Source: Holdemania sp. Marseille-P2844
Lineage (GTDB): Bacteria > Bacillota_I > Bacilli_A > Erysipelotrichales > Erysipelotrichaceae
Direction: 5' to 3'
Length of the DNA: 64,000 bases
Assembly (NCBI RefSeq): GCF_900120005.1
Contig: NZ_LT635450.1
Coordinates: forward strand, 184,996-248,995
Position numbers and translations under genes: made by a program. The notes under the pieces were generated by a model, which was given only the letters and a program-made list of their open reading frames with translations, was not told the origin of the DNA and made no database searches. Below are positions 44,047 to 52,761 of this stretch, piece by piece; within the stretch, counting starts at the first letter, position 1; each line of letters begins with the position of its first letter.

Positions 44047-46227
44047 TCACTTTCCCGCCCAGATATCCTGCATCGCGTAATAGCCTTGTTTCAGACGTTC
44101 ATGCGAAGTCGGATGCCGGCCCCAGCCTTGAAGCGGAAGATCGGTCATCGGAATCGGCGTTGCTTCATCAGCGGCCAGTCCGACTCCGGCATAAATCTCA
44201 TGGATCTTCAGCCCTTCGATCCCGTAATGCTCATAGTAATCGTCGTGAATCATCATTTCCGACGGATTGAGGAAATTCAGCAGCGACCAGGGCAGACGGA
44301 TTTCAATCGCATCGCCCCGGATCATAAAATCGGCCAGCGAATCAAAGTCCGGATTCTCCGGATTCGCGTTGCCATGGCGAAGCTGACCGGTATTGTAGGT
44401 TTCCGCCTTATCCGCTTTCGTATTGGCCAGCTCGTCATGCGGATCGTCAGGAATCTGCAGCACCAGATTGATGTCGACAAATTCCGAGGTATCCTTTGCC
44501 GGGGCGTTGAGATAAGCGTCTTCGAAATATACGCGATGGGAATAGATCGCCCGCAGCGCTTCGTAGCGCTTCTGCACGATCAGCTTACTGTTTTCCTTCC
44601 CGTCCAGGATCAGCACAAAGTCGGCCGGCCGCTCAAACGACCGCGGGATTCCATCGCAGTGGGTACTGCCGGTCTTCGGCGTCGTATCAAATGGAATCCA
44701 GAGCTTCTCTGTCTGCGGATCATAATTTTCTTTGTTGACGTACAGATACAGATATTTTTCATCGTATTTATAAGCCAGCGAAAGTTGTCCGGTGGGCGTG
44801 TCCGTCAGCTGGACTTGATCGTCCGCGGTCCATTCGCTCACGTCGCCGTCGACATAACAGACACTTTTCTCCTCGCCCGGATCGAAGGCGAGCACGCCGA
44901 AGAATTGTTCGTTGGTCTGAACGTCGCTCCAATACGGTGTTTTCGTCAAATCGGTATAGGCCATCGTGTTCCACGTCCGCTTAAACCATTCATCCTGCCA
45001 CGTGAAGACGATCGATCCCGCACAGCCGGCGCTCATGATATCCTGATAACAGGTTTTCAGCGCTTCTGCCTGATCCGCTTCGGACATGCCGCCCTGGGCG
45101 CGGTGGGTGTTGCGGTCGCTCTGCGCCCGCCCGCGTGAGCTCGGCACCCCGAATTCCGCGATGACAACCGGCATCGTGTGATACGCGTTGAGCGTCGTCA
45201 GATAAGCCTGATAGGAATTGAAGACGCCGTCAGCGTCGACAAACTGCCGCTTGTTTTCAACATCAATGTCCATGACGTCCATAAAGCCATAGTAATCGGG
45301 ATAGTAGGGATAGACGTGGTAGGAAGCAAACTGCCCCGACAGAAACCGGTCGGTTGTCTGGATATGCTCGACGTCGACCTGTTCAAATTTACGGAAGTAG
45401 TATTCGACCAGCGAATCCCATTCAAGCGGGTCCGTCGTCGGCCAGTTGGCAAACGCGATCAGCCGCTGGGCTTTGTAGGTCTGCGTCTCATATTCGATGA
45501 TTTTATCGCCGACCTGCGCCAGCATCGCCTCAAACGGCGACGCATCGTCAGTGGTCGTCATGTACTTCCCATGATATTGATTCTTTTTGTCCTGCATGTG
45601 ATCCGTGAAGGCGACCGTCGTGTCTTCCCATTCCACACCCAGAATATACCCCAGAACCCATTGCGAAATATCATGGTTGTAAGAGCCGCTGCCCAGACCC
45701 TCGCCTAAGGAAAACCGTTTGTTTCCATGGATGATATCGACTAACGTCCGGCTGTCCTGGATCATCGTGTTCATGAAGTCCGGATCGTAGGCGTCGCGGT
45801 GGGAGAACAGCGTGTAATCATTCACCCACAAGCCGTGGATCAAATAGAGCGGTTGTTCGCGGTCCTTGTTGTATTCCCAAAACGCATTGTAGAAATCATC
45901 CTGAAGCAGCGTGTAGACACGGATGCAATTCGCGCCCATCGCCTGAATTTCGGCGAACCACCGCAGATAGGTTTCCTTATCAATCGCGTAATCCGTCGCA
46001 AAATGGCCCGGAATCCCGCTGCCCAGATTGGCGCCGCGGATCTCGAAAGGTTCCATGCCCTGCCCCTGATCGACAAGAATCGTCTTGCCCTCAACTTTTG
46101 TAAACGTCTCCACCGACGTTTTCCGCAGGCTTTCCCATTGAAAGGTCAGTCCGATGCGGGAAGACAGAAACAACCCGCCGGCGGCGAGCATCACGATCAC
46201 GGCGCAGGCGATAATAAATTTTTTCAT
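44047..46227 (-). CDS. Exported TIM-barrel glycoside hydrolase with a C-terminal CBM9/DOMON-like domain
   Basis: A 726-residue protein with an N-terminal signal anchor (7-23). Residues 40-450 form a clan-A-type (beta/alpha)8 hydrolase: FEIRGANLGSG, MGANCIRVYTLLQDDFY, LGYILGVEWED with a likely acid/base glutamate, and VVIAEFGVPSSRG with the nucleophile glutamate. Residues 470-715 are a beta sandwich starting VDGDVSEWTADDQVQL, typical of CBM9/DOMON-like carbohydrate-binding modules. A glycanase beside a processive synthase is a recurring pattern in exopolysaccharide operons (for example BcsZ, CcsZ). Substrate not identified. It lies 21 bases after cotH and 10 before the HEAT gene. Confidence 0.78.
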   Translation of the reverse strand: MKKFIIACAVIVMLAAGGLFLSSRIGLTFQWESLRKTSVETFTKVEGKTILVDQGQGMEPFEIRGANLGSGIPGHFATDYAIDKETYLRWFAEIQAMGANCIRVYTLLQDDFYNAFWEYNKDREQPLYLIHGLWVNDYTLFSHRDAYDPDFMNTMIQDSRTLVDIIHGNKRFSLGEGLGSGSYNHDISQWVLGYILGVEWEDTTVAFTDHMQDKKNQYHGKYMTTTDDASPFEAMLAQVGDKIIEYETQTYKAQRLIAFANWPTTDPLEWDSLVEYYFRKFEQVDVEHIQTTDRFLSGQFASYHVYPYYPDYYGFMDVMDIDVENKRQFVDADGVFNSYQAYLTTLNAYHTMPVVIAEFGVPSSRGRAQSDRNTHRAQGGMSEADQAEALKTCYQDIMSAGCAGSIVFTWQDEWFKRTWNTMAYTDLTKTPYWSDVQTNEQFFGVLAFDPGEEKSVCYVDGDVSEWTADDQVQLTDTPTGQLSLAYKYDEKYLYLYVNKENYDPQTEKLWIPFDTTPKTGSTHCDGIPRSFERPADFVLILDGKENSKLIVQKRYEALRAIYSHRVYFEDAYLNAPAKDTSEFVDINLVLQIPDDPHDELANTKADKAETYNTGQLRHGNANPENPDFDSLADFMIRGDAIEIRLPWSLLNFLNPSEMMIHDDYYEHYGIEGLKIHEIYAGVGLAADEATPIPMTDLPLQGWGRHPTSHERLKQGYYAMQDIWAGK

Positions 46228-46248
46228 GCAGGCTCTCCTCCTTCCGGC

Positions 46249-47796
46249 TTAATGGTTATACTTCTTGACCGCGGATTCATGACAATACTGCCTGAGCACT
46301 TCGATATGCTCATCCAGCCAGGCCAGCCGCTGCAGATACGCGTCATGAAACTGTTTCACCGCCGCTTCATAGGACCGCAGATTCTTTTCATCCGGCAACA
46401 ATTTATTGCGTTTGTCCAGATTTTCCGGATCAAAGCTGTAGCCCCAGACCGCAAAATTCCGGTCGACGGCCGGTCCCAGATAATCGACGACTTCCTGGAT
46501 ATAGGCGGATACCTGTTCATCGCTCAGAATCCCTGCGCGCAGCTGGCGATACCGGTAGATGACCTGATTGATAAAGTCCTCGTCCTTGATCAGCATCGTG
46601 AACCACGGCGCCTGTACGGAGACGAATTGGCGGATCAGAAAGTCATCGTCGGAGCTGTCGGAAACATTGCCCAGACTGTTGTTGAAATCCCAGACGACCG
46701 GTTTGAATTTCCCGTTGACGTCTTTGTAGAAGAAGGTCGAAAGGTTGCCGGTGTCATGTTGCACAAAGACTTCCATAAGAATGAAGTAATCAACGAATTC
46801 GTCGATGTCGATGAAATTTTTATAACCGTAGCGCGAGCTGTCGTAATCGAAAGAATACAGCGCTTTTTCAAACCGGCTGAGATCGCGTTCAATAAAGTCC
46901 TTCAACGGAGGCGTCAGCGCTTCGCTGCCCGGATAGCGGATATCGAAGAACGCACTTTTACGCAGAATCTGCACGTATTTTGTAAAATTATCCGCTTTGC
47001 TGCGCGGGTCCGGCTGGGCCGCATTGTCCAGCTCCACGATATAACCGGTAACGTTGCGGGTATTATTCGGCTTTTCGATTTCGATCCGGCCCTTGCCGGT
47101 GCTGACGGTTTCCATCATCACGTACACGCCGCGGTATTCACCGTTGATCACCACTTCGCAAAACCGCACGTCCGGCGCATAGTCCATCAGCTCGCCCGCC
47201 AGGTTCATCGCGACATAGTTGCGCATTAACGTCTTGTCCAGAAACGGCCCATGCAGCGCCCAGTCATGATCCGCTTCCATGCCCATGATTGATACATTTT
47301 TATTTTCTCCGTCGTGGTGGATTGTCTTGATCGCAAAAGACTGTTTATCAAACCAGCGCGAAGTGTTGCCGCGCACGCGGATCCGAATCTGTGTCTTCAG
47401 CGACGACGGATCCTGAAGCGTGTTCAGCTTATCATCCTGATTGATAATTTTCATATTTGCGACCAGAAACTCCTCGCCGGTTGACGTCATCGTCATCTTG
47501 CGGTGGGAGCGATCGTCGCCATAATAAGGCACGCCGGGAATTGCTTCGTCCGTTTCGATCACCACCAACGGCAGATGCGTGCTCAGCTGGTCCACGTCGA
47601 CGGCCGCTTCATCATATTGATATTTCGAGATTTCCGTCTCCCGAATGCAGTCCAGCGCCGCGGATGGATCGTAGGCGGGCGCCGCTTCCCGGTGCTGATG
47701 AATCCGTGTCTGCATTTTTCCAAAGGTCAGCTGGGCTGTACCGCTGACCACGACCACAGCCGCCAGCGTCAGCCAGGCCATTGTCCGTTTACGCAT
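46249..47796 (-). CDS. cotH: CotH-family kinase-like exported protein
   Basis: A 515-residue protein with an N-terminal membrane anchor (about 7-25). It matches the CotH fold: LVVIETDEAIPG, RIRVRGNTSRWFDKQSFAIK, LDKTLMRNYVAMNLA, CEVVINGEYRGVYVMMET, YIVELDN and VWDFNNSLGN, the last with the metal-binding Asp-Phe-Asn. B. subtilis CotH is a protein kinase that phosphorylates spore coat proteins, while homologues in other operons have unknown targets. Here it is fifth from the end of an eight-gene operon with a polysaccharide synthase, and is anchored outside. Its substrate may be an extracellular protein or a polymer; this is not determined. Confidence 0.88.
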   Translation of the reverse strand: MRKRTMAWLTLAAVVVVSGTAQLTFGKMQTRIHQHREAAPAYDPSAALDCIRETEISKYQYDEAAVDVDQLSTHLPLVVIETDEAIPGVPYYGDDRSHRKMTMTSTGEEFLVANMKIINQDDKLNTLQDPSSLKTQIRIRVRGNTSRWFDKQSFAIKTIHHDGENKNVSIMGMEADHDWALHGPFLDKTLMRNYVAMNLAGELMDYAPDVRFCEVVINGEYRGVYVMMETVSTGKGRIEIEKPNNTRNVTGYIVELDNAAQPDPRSKADNFTKYVQILRKSAFFDIRYPGSEALTPPLKDFIERDLSRFEKALYSFDYDSSRYGYKNFIDIDEFVDYFILMEVFVQHDTGNLSTFFYKDVNGKFKPVVWDFNNSLGNVSDSSDDDFLIRQFVSVQAPWFTMLIKDEDFINQVIYRYRQLRAGILSDEQVSAYIQEVVDYLGPAVDRNFAVWGYSFDPENLDKRNKLLPDEKNLRSYEAAVKQFHDAYLQRLAWLDEHIEVLRQYCHESAVKKYNH

Positions 47797-47807
47797 GGAT
47801 CAGACCT

Positions 47808-48485
47808 CTAGCTGCTGATATCATCGTCCTGGGCGACGATATTCACATACTGGACATGTTCGATCTGATATAATTCCTCGTCAATGCTCGAGGTCTTCCT
47901 GAGGTTCTTTTCATAGGTTTTCCGCGGAATTTCATAGATCAGTTCGATCGTTTCGCGGGTTGTGTTCTTGACGCGCAGATCCAGGCGGCCGTCAAAATAA
48001 TGCGTGATAACCGACATGATCCGCTCCTCCGTACTGCGTGCGCCGCGCACGATCAATAGCATCCTGTTTTCATTCTTGATCCGCCCCAGCACCAACAGCA
48101 CCAGAAAAACCCCGGCGGAACCCAGCCCCGCCGTCATATAATCGCCGACGCCGCAGGACAGACCGGCGACGATCGCCCAGAAGATATAAACGGTGTCGCG
48201 GGAATCCTTGATCGCCGTTCTGAAACGCACGATCGACAGCGCGCCGACCATGCCCAGCGACAGCGCGACGTTGTTGCCGATCGCCGTCATGACGACTGTC
48301 GTCAGCACGGTCAAAACGACCAGACTGACGTTGAATTTGCGGCTGTAAACGGTTCCGGCATGCGCCAGATAATAAGAAAGATAAATGACGAAGCCCAGCA
48401 CGATCGCGATCAGAATCTGCGCCAGAATCTGCCCGGCGTTCAGCGCCTCGATCTGCTGCATTAAATTCGATAAATAAGAACTCAC
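47808..48485 (-). CDS. DUF4956 membrane protein
   Basis: A 225-residue protein with about four or five membrane helices in the first 150 residues (LAQILIAIVLGFVIYLSYYL; the conserved LSLGMVGALSIVRFRTAIKD; IFWAIVAGLSCGVGDY; GVFLVLLVLG), then a soluble C-terminal domain of about 80 residues. GALSIVRFRT is the family hallmark. It lies 11 bases before cotH and 17 bases after the VTC gene. DUF4956, VTC and CotH genes are often neighbours, which suggests one complex for making or exporting a phosphate-containing polymer. The biochemical role is unknown. Confidence 0.87.
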   Translation of the reverse strand: MSSYLSNLMQQIEALNAGQILAQILIAIVLGFVIYLSYYLAHAGTVYSRKFNVSLVVLTVLTTVVMTAIGNNVALSLGMVGALSIVRFRTAIKDSRDTVYIFWAIVAGLSCGVGDYMTAGLGSAGVFLVLLVLGRIKNENRMLLIVRGARSTEERIMSVITHYFDGRLDLRVKNTTRETIELIYEIPRKTYEKNLRKTSSIDEELYQIEHVQYVNIVAQDDDISS

Positions 48486-48502
48486 TCGATGTTACCCCCT
48501 TT

Positions 48503-49213
48503 TTAATAAAATTCAGTGTATCGCAGCCCGATCCGCCGCGCCATGCAATACTTGCTCGCGGACAGTTCGCTCTGATTGCAGCTGCGGAGAATGTCGCGCA
48601 CATACGTCAGCAGGAAATGATTGTATTTCACTTCCAGAATGGTTTTCCACGGGTCCAGCATCGGCGCCATCGCCAGCTCCCCGTCAAAAATATCATAATG
48701 AAACTCGTTGGCCCGGATCTCACTGTCCAGCGTGATGCGGATGCTGTTCTCCGGCAGCACATACGCCTTGCGGCGATATTCGACCACCGTTTTCGGCCGG
48801 TAATGCTCACGGTTTAAAATGGCGTAACATTCCGCCGCGAACGCTTCCTTGTATTTTAACAGCGGACTGAAATCCCCTGCGATCAGCCGCACGGCGTCTT
48901 CGCACCTGATGGGCAGCGAACGCTTGAGCTGATTGGAACCCTGTTTCTGCTTCATTTCCAGAAAGGCAGTTTTATCCTGAGGATGATACACACGCAGACG
49001 CATTTTCCGCCGTTCCTCCACGCCGTCCATCTTTGCGTTGAAATCCCGGTCGCTCAGCGTATCGAAATATAACGATCGCACCCGATATCCCCCCTGCACA
49101 AGATCGCCGTTATGGGTATCCTGATGCAGCAGCGCGTCCAGCTGGCCCTCGAAACGAGCCCGCTGCGTCGCTGAAATCAGAAATTTCCGTTCCTGCCGCA
49201 GTACCTCGTTCAT
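48503..49213 (-). CDS. VTC-domain (polyphosphate polymerase-type) protein
   Basis: A 236-residue cytoplasmic protein with the VTC domain of the triphosphate tunnel metalloenzyme superfamily. Tunnel residues are visible: ERKFLI at the start, YRVRSLYFDT, RLRVYHP, FLEMKQK and ILEVKYN, together supplying the alternating basic and acidic residues. In yeast Vtc4 this domain makes polyphosphate from ATP; in bacterial operons its product is not established. Its ATG overlaps the stop of the upstream TIM-barrel gene, and it lies 17 bases before the DUF4956 gene, likely its membrane partner. Confidence 0.88.
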   Translation of the reverse strand: MNEVLRQERKFLISATQRARFEGQLDALLHQDTHNGDLVQGGYRVRSLYFDTLSDRDFNAKMDGVEERRKMRLRVYHPQDKTAFLEMKQKQGSNQLKRSLPIRCEDAVRLIAGDFSPLLKYKEAFAAECYAILNREHYRPKTVVEYRRKAYVLPENSIRITLDSEIRANEFHYDIFDGELAMAPMLDPWKTILEVKYNHFLLTYVRDILRSCNQSELSASKYCMARRIGLRYTEFY

Positions 49214-50088
49214 TGACTCTCCTCCATCATTTCAATCAGCGGCTTCGACCAGTGATAATCATGAACGATGCTGATCAATGGAAATGCCTGATCGACTTGT
49301 TTCCAGGCCGCCTCTGCCGCGGCCAGCCCCTTGTTGCGGTAAGTCTTGTCTTCCGTCAGACCGTGCTTGCCCACCTGCTGAAATTCCAGGATGCAGTGCA
49401 GAACCTTCCCATATTTCTTTGTAAGCTGGGCTTCCGTTTCCAGTTTCTCGACTTCCGCCCCGCAGTCATAATCCATGACCGCCACCTCATCGCAGCCGTC
49501 CCGGATCAGGATTTCCAGAAGCTCCGTCAGGCCCTGGTCATCATAATGGCGGGGAATGCAGGCGATGAAGATCAGATCGTGCTTCTGCGCGTAGCGGTAA
49601 GCTGCGATCATCCCGGAAACATAGGTTTCCATGTGTCCGGCAGGATCTTCCTTCCAGCGCGAACGAGTGTACGGCTCCACGTCGACCATCACGCCGACAA
49701 GCTGTTCCGCCGGTGTGACCTGATCGTTATACCGGACGAGTTCTTCCAGATATGCAATCAGGGATGCACCGTCGGCCTCATAGCCCCAATCGGTTTCGCC
49801 AACCAGCGCGTAAGTTTTCACCTTTGCCTGATGCAGATGACGGACAAAAGCGGCTGTCGTTTTGCGGTCAACCGGAACGCTCAGTTCCTGAACCCAGTCG
49901 GTAATCTGAAATCTGCCGATCAGCTCGTCAACGTCTTTTCGATCAACCACCCGCTCCTCCTGCCATTCAAACATTCCCCGGCGCAGCGGCGGGCTTTTGC
50001 TTTCCATCGGGCGAACAACGAGGAATGAGGCCGCAGCGCCGATCCCCAGAATCACGAATGCCGCGATTTTCCATGTCTGTTTTTTCAT
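49210..50088 (-). CDS. Exported TIM-barrel-like protein, first gene of the polymer operon
   Basis: A 292-residue protein with an N-terminal signal anchor (about 7-27). The body looks like an alpha/beta barrel: strands such as VKTYALVGETDWG, QLVGVMVDVEPYT, LIFIACIPRHYDD and DEVAVMDYD alternate with helices, and acidic residues at strand ends (VEPY, MDYD) suggest a glycoside-hydrolase-like active site. No family is recognised with confidence. The ATG at 50088 follows GGGGGAATTTG; a TTG one codon upstream is less likely. The stop overlaps the VTC start (ATGA). The operon promoter must lie in the 470-base stretch upstream. Confidence 0.68.
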   Translation of the reverse strand: MKKQTWKIAAFVILGIGAAASFLVVRPMESKSPPLRRGMFEWQEERVVDRKDVDELIGRFQITDWVQELSVPVDRKTTAAFVRHLHQAKVKTYALVGETDWGYEADGASLIAYLEELVRYNDQVTPAEQLVGVMVDVEPYTRSRWKEDPAGHMETYVSGMIAAYRYAQKHDLIFIACIPRHYDDQGLTELLEILIRDGCDEVAVMDYDCGAEVEKLETEAQLTKKYGKVLHCILEFQQVGKHGLTEDKTYRNKGLAAAEAAWKQVDQAFPLISIVHDYHWSKPLIEMMEESQ

Positions 50089-50558
50089 CAAATTCCCCCT
50101 CCCTCACTTATCAAAGATGCTATCTGCGTTTCTTCTTTCATCATTTCAGTCAAATTAACGGAAATTTGCCAGTCTTTTTATGATGATCCGGACCACGGTC
50201 GCTGTCACAAAATGGCAGCCCTATGCCAAAGATGGCCGCGTTAGTTTCTATTTACAGTATGATCTGGCTGATTCCCTCATACCTGCAATATGCCCTCTCC
50301 TTTTGAACCTTGTCTTTTTTCCTGCGTCCGCCATCCACCGCTTTCGCATCTTTCCTTTTACGCAGAATGCGAATCACCGCAGTCTCACCGAACGAAGGAC
50401 TTATAACCGTCAGGTTTTTAAATAGATCAAATACCCCCTATATCTGATTATGGATACAAAAGATTGACCGCTGCTTTGAGGCCGCTGACGCAAAACAGTT
50501 TTTTCAGCTTTGCTTCTAAGGATTTAAGATGCCGCGCCGACTTTTACGCCGGGATGCT
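50089..50558. other. Intergenic stretch upstream of the eight-gene operon
   Basis: It must carry the operon promoter, but no convincing -35/-10 pair was found. TTGACT on the minus strand near 50144-50149 lacks a -10 at normal spacing. No plus-strand ORF has a ribosome binding site. Nothing else recognised. Confidence 0.35.
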
Positions 50559-51629
50559 TTAGCGGCGTGAAGCCGCATTTTCTTCATTTCTCCGGTGCAC
50601 TTCGACGCGAGTCGGCTGCAGCGGATAGCTGTAACGCAACAGGATGTGCGGACAACCGTTTGTATGTTTCTGATAAAAAGTCCGGGTGATCCGATCCGCG
50701 AGCTTATCTGCGTTATCAAGGGTTATATCAGAAACCATAACCAGATACTGACAACTGCTGTACTGCGTAAAAACATCGCTCATCCGCAGATGATCATGAA
50801 TAATCACCCCCAGAATATCCATTTCCTCATCGCGGCGCACCAATGCCGGAAAGTCGCCCTTGTTGTCCGTCAGAGTGAATAAAAGAAGAAAGGCCGATTC
50901 CTGAGAACGGCACATTTTCCGTTCGGCAAAGCGGTAAATTGCTTTAAACGTTTCATAATCCTGACAGAAGGAACCCGGGCGGGCGTGACTTTCGTGCATT
51001 TGTGAAGCGATTAACTTCATATCGAGCGTCACTCCGCCGTTTTCTTCCTGCCGCTTTAACTCCATCTTGCGGATATTGCGGACATGTTTTTTCTGTATGA
51101 TCTGCTGATCCGCCCGATCGTACATTCTCTGATACGTATCGCCAGGCATGGAAGCCGTTTGAAAAATCGTGACGTCCAATCGCAGATTCGGGCATTCGCG
51201 AAGACGTATATGCCGCAGTCGCTGGCGAAGCTGCGTGCACAGCTGCTCAGCTTTCTTTTCATCCTGTCCTCTGAGCAATACTGTGAATTCATCGCCGCCC
51301 ACACGGCTGATCAGACTGTCGGGCGGCAGCATTTTTATCAACACATAACCAACGTTCTGCAGGACCTGATCGCCGGTGATATGACCATACCGGTCGTTCA
51401 CCTGCTTGAAATAATCCAGATCCATCATGATTAAAATTCCTGTATTTTTATCAAGCAGCCATTCATTGCACAGCCGTTCCATGGCTTTGCGATTATACAG
51501 ACCCGTCAGCCAGTCATGTTCCGCGTCGTATTGCAGCGCCTGATTTTCCTCTTCAAGCTGTTCCCGGGACTTGACGTTGCGTTTCACAGTCCGGATTTTT
51601 TGATCAGATTCCTGTACTGTTGGATTCAT
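50559..51629 (-). CDS. Diguanylate cyclase with a second, degenerate GGDEF-like domain
   Basis: A 356-residue cytoplasmic protein. A short coiled-coil-like segment (about 15-30) leads to a complete GGDEF domain (35-190): DLDYFKQVNDRYGH (metal site) and RVGGDEF (active site), with no RxxD inhibitory site at the normal position. Residues about 225-340 form a second domain in which the GGDEF site reads TQYSSCQYLVMV. This half resembles the end of the SARP-like regulator at 23469-24632. The start at 51629 has AAGGAG upstream, while the frame extension to 51695 has no homology. It probably makes c-di-GMP and lies next to the polymer operon in the same orientation. Confidence 0.88.
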   Translation of the reverse strand: MNPTVQESDQKIRTVKRNVKSREQLEEENQALQYDAEHDWLTGLYNRKAMERLCNEWLLDKNTGILIMMDLDYFKQVNDRYGHITGDQVLQNVGYVLIKMLPPDSLISRVGGDEFTVLLRGQDEKKAEQLCTQLRQRLRHIRLRECPNLRLDVTIFQTASMPGDTYQRMYDRADQQIIQKKHVRNIRKMELKRQEENGGVTLDMKLIASQMHESHARPGSFCQDYETFKAIYRFAERKMCRSQESAFLLLFTLTDNKGDFPALVRRDEEMDILGVIIHDHLRMSDVFTQYSSCQYLVMVSDITLDNADKLADRITRTFYQKHTNGCPHILLRYSYPLQPTRVEVHRRNEENAASRR

Positions 51630-51899
51630 ATTTATTTTTCTCCTTCTTTTCTTTCTGCGGTTGGAAAACGATGACCTCTTTAAGCTCAACGTCAAAACTA
51701 AATGCTCAACTCAAAACCACCGGTCGGGCCTGAGCCTCGCTGTAAACTCCAATCGGCAATTTTATCCTGCCTGCACCTTCAGGAACTCGGCGTATTGCGG
51801 CTTTAAATAACCATGCCGGTCTTCAAGCTCGCCTTACGCCGGCCCACGACTAAAATCCCCATCGTGATCACCTCAATTTTAATAATGTTACCACACGTC

Positions 51900-51920
51900 C
51901 CGTTACAAATCCGTTACAAA
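51900..51920 (-). promoter_or_regulatory. Two direct repeats in the upstream region of the diguanylate cyclase gene
   Basis: CCGTTACAAA occurs at 51900-51909 and again at 51911-51920, spaced 11 bp, one helical turn. On the minus strand (TTTGTAACGG twice) they lie before a weak AT-rich promoter-like region reading toward the cyclase gene. Spaced repeats like this are typical binding sites for OmpR/SARP-type winged-helix activators, and such a regulator is encoded next door. Confidence 0.45.
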
Positions 51921-51939
51921 CCGGCTATGCATTTCACGC

Positions 51940-51965
51940 AAAAAAAAGACTCCCATGAGGAAGCC
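51940..51965 (-). terminator. Terminator of the two-component operon
   Basis: On the minus strand GGCTTCC-TCAT-GGGAGTC (two G-U pairs) followed by eight T. It lies about 30 bases after the response regulator stop codon. Confidence 0.75.
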
Positions 51966-51993
51966 GGATATGCTGATGATGAAAGTTCTGCGT

Positions 51994-52761
51994 TTATTCC
52001 AGGCGGAATTCCGCCCATTCATAGCAGCAGAGATAATCGTGACGATAACTGTTGACAGCTTGCGGATCGCCGTCCAGGAAGTGATAACTGTCGCAATCCA
52101 GCCGTTCCGGAAGGATCGCGAGGCTGTTCCATGAGCGCAGCAGAATTTCTTCGATGCCCGCCGCCTGCAGCGCTTCCCGCAATCCCTTGACAACAATCCG
52201 GAAGTACCCTTTTTTACTGGCCTTAATCGAAGCATCGCCCCACAATGCGGCACAGGCGTCCGCCGCCGTCACGCTGACGCCGCGCCGGTCGATCAGATAA
52301 GCCAGCAGTTCTTTGGATTTTGCGCGTTTAAACGTGACAGGACGGCCATCCACAAAAATATCAAAGCCGCCGAAGGTCTGCACCCGCACCCGCTTTTGCC
52401 GCAGCGCTTCGCCATAGGCAAAGGTCAGTTCCCGGCGCAGAGCCTCCGCTGTGACCGGCTTTAACAAATAACCTGTCGCATGCATCTGAATCGCGCCCAG
52501 CGCGTATTGTTTATAGCTCGTGACAAAAATGATATGCGCCTGCGGACAAAGATCTTTCAATTTTTTTGCCAGCACCAATCCGTTCATACTTCCCAATTCG
52601 ATGTCCAGAAACGCGGCGTCGAAAGGATGATCACGAACATAAGCCAGCGCCTCGCTGGGAACGCCGAACGTTCGTAAGACACTGTCCGGCGCCGCTTCCG
52701 CCAGCGCTTCCTCCAGATCTTTCAGCGCGAAAGGTTCGTCGTCGACTGCGATATAATTCAT
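51994..52761 (-). CDS. Response regulator with receiver and SARP/OmpR-type winged-helix domains
   Basis: A 255-residue cytoplasmic regulator. The receiver domain (1-120) shows the acidic pair in VDDEPFAL, the phospho-acceptor in FLDIELG, the Ser/Thr in IFVTSY and the lysine in LLKPV. The output domain (130-225) is a winged helix (RVRVQTFGGFDIFVDGRPV, KELLAYLIDRRGVSV, FRIVVKGLREAL), not the LytTR domain normally paired with LytS-like kinases. The ATG overlaps the kinase stop by 4 bases, and GGAAGGAGC lies upstream of it. It pairs with the adjacent membrane kinase; targets unknown, although the direct repeats at 51900-51920 are a candidate site. Confidence 0.88.
   Translation of the reverse strand: MNYIAVDDEPFALKDLEEALAEAAPDSVLRTFGVPSEALAYVRDHPFDAAFLDIELGSMNGLVLAKKLKDLCPQAHIIFVTSYKQYALGAIQMHATGYLLKPVTAEALRRELTFAYGEALRQKRVRVQTFGGFDIFVDGRPVTFKRAKSKELLAYLIDRRGVSVTAADACAALWGDASIKASKKGYFRIVVKGLREALQAAGIEEILLRSWNSLAILPERLDCDSYHFLDGDPQAVNSYRHDYLCCYEWAEFRLE

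Noticed and set aside
44035-45138. 367-codon plus-strand ORF opposite the glycoside hydrolase gene
   Set aside because: Antisense shadow; no initiation signal and no family features, while the minus-strand protein has clear domains.
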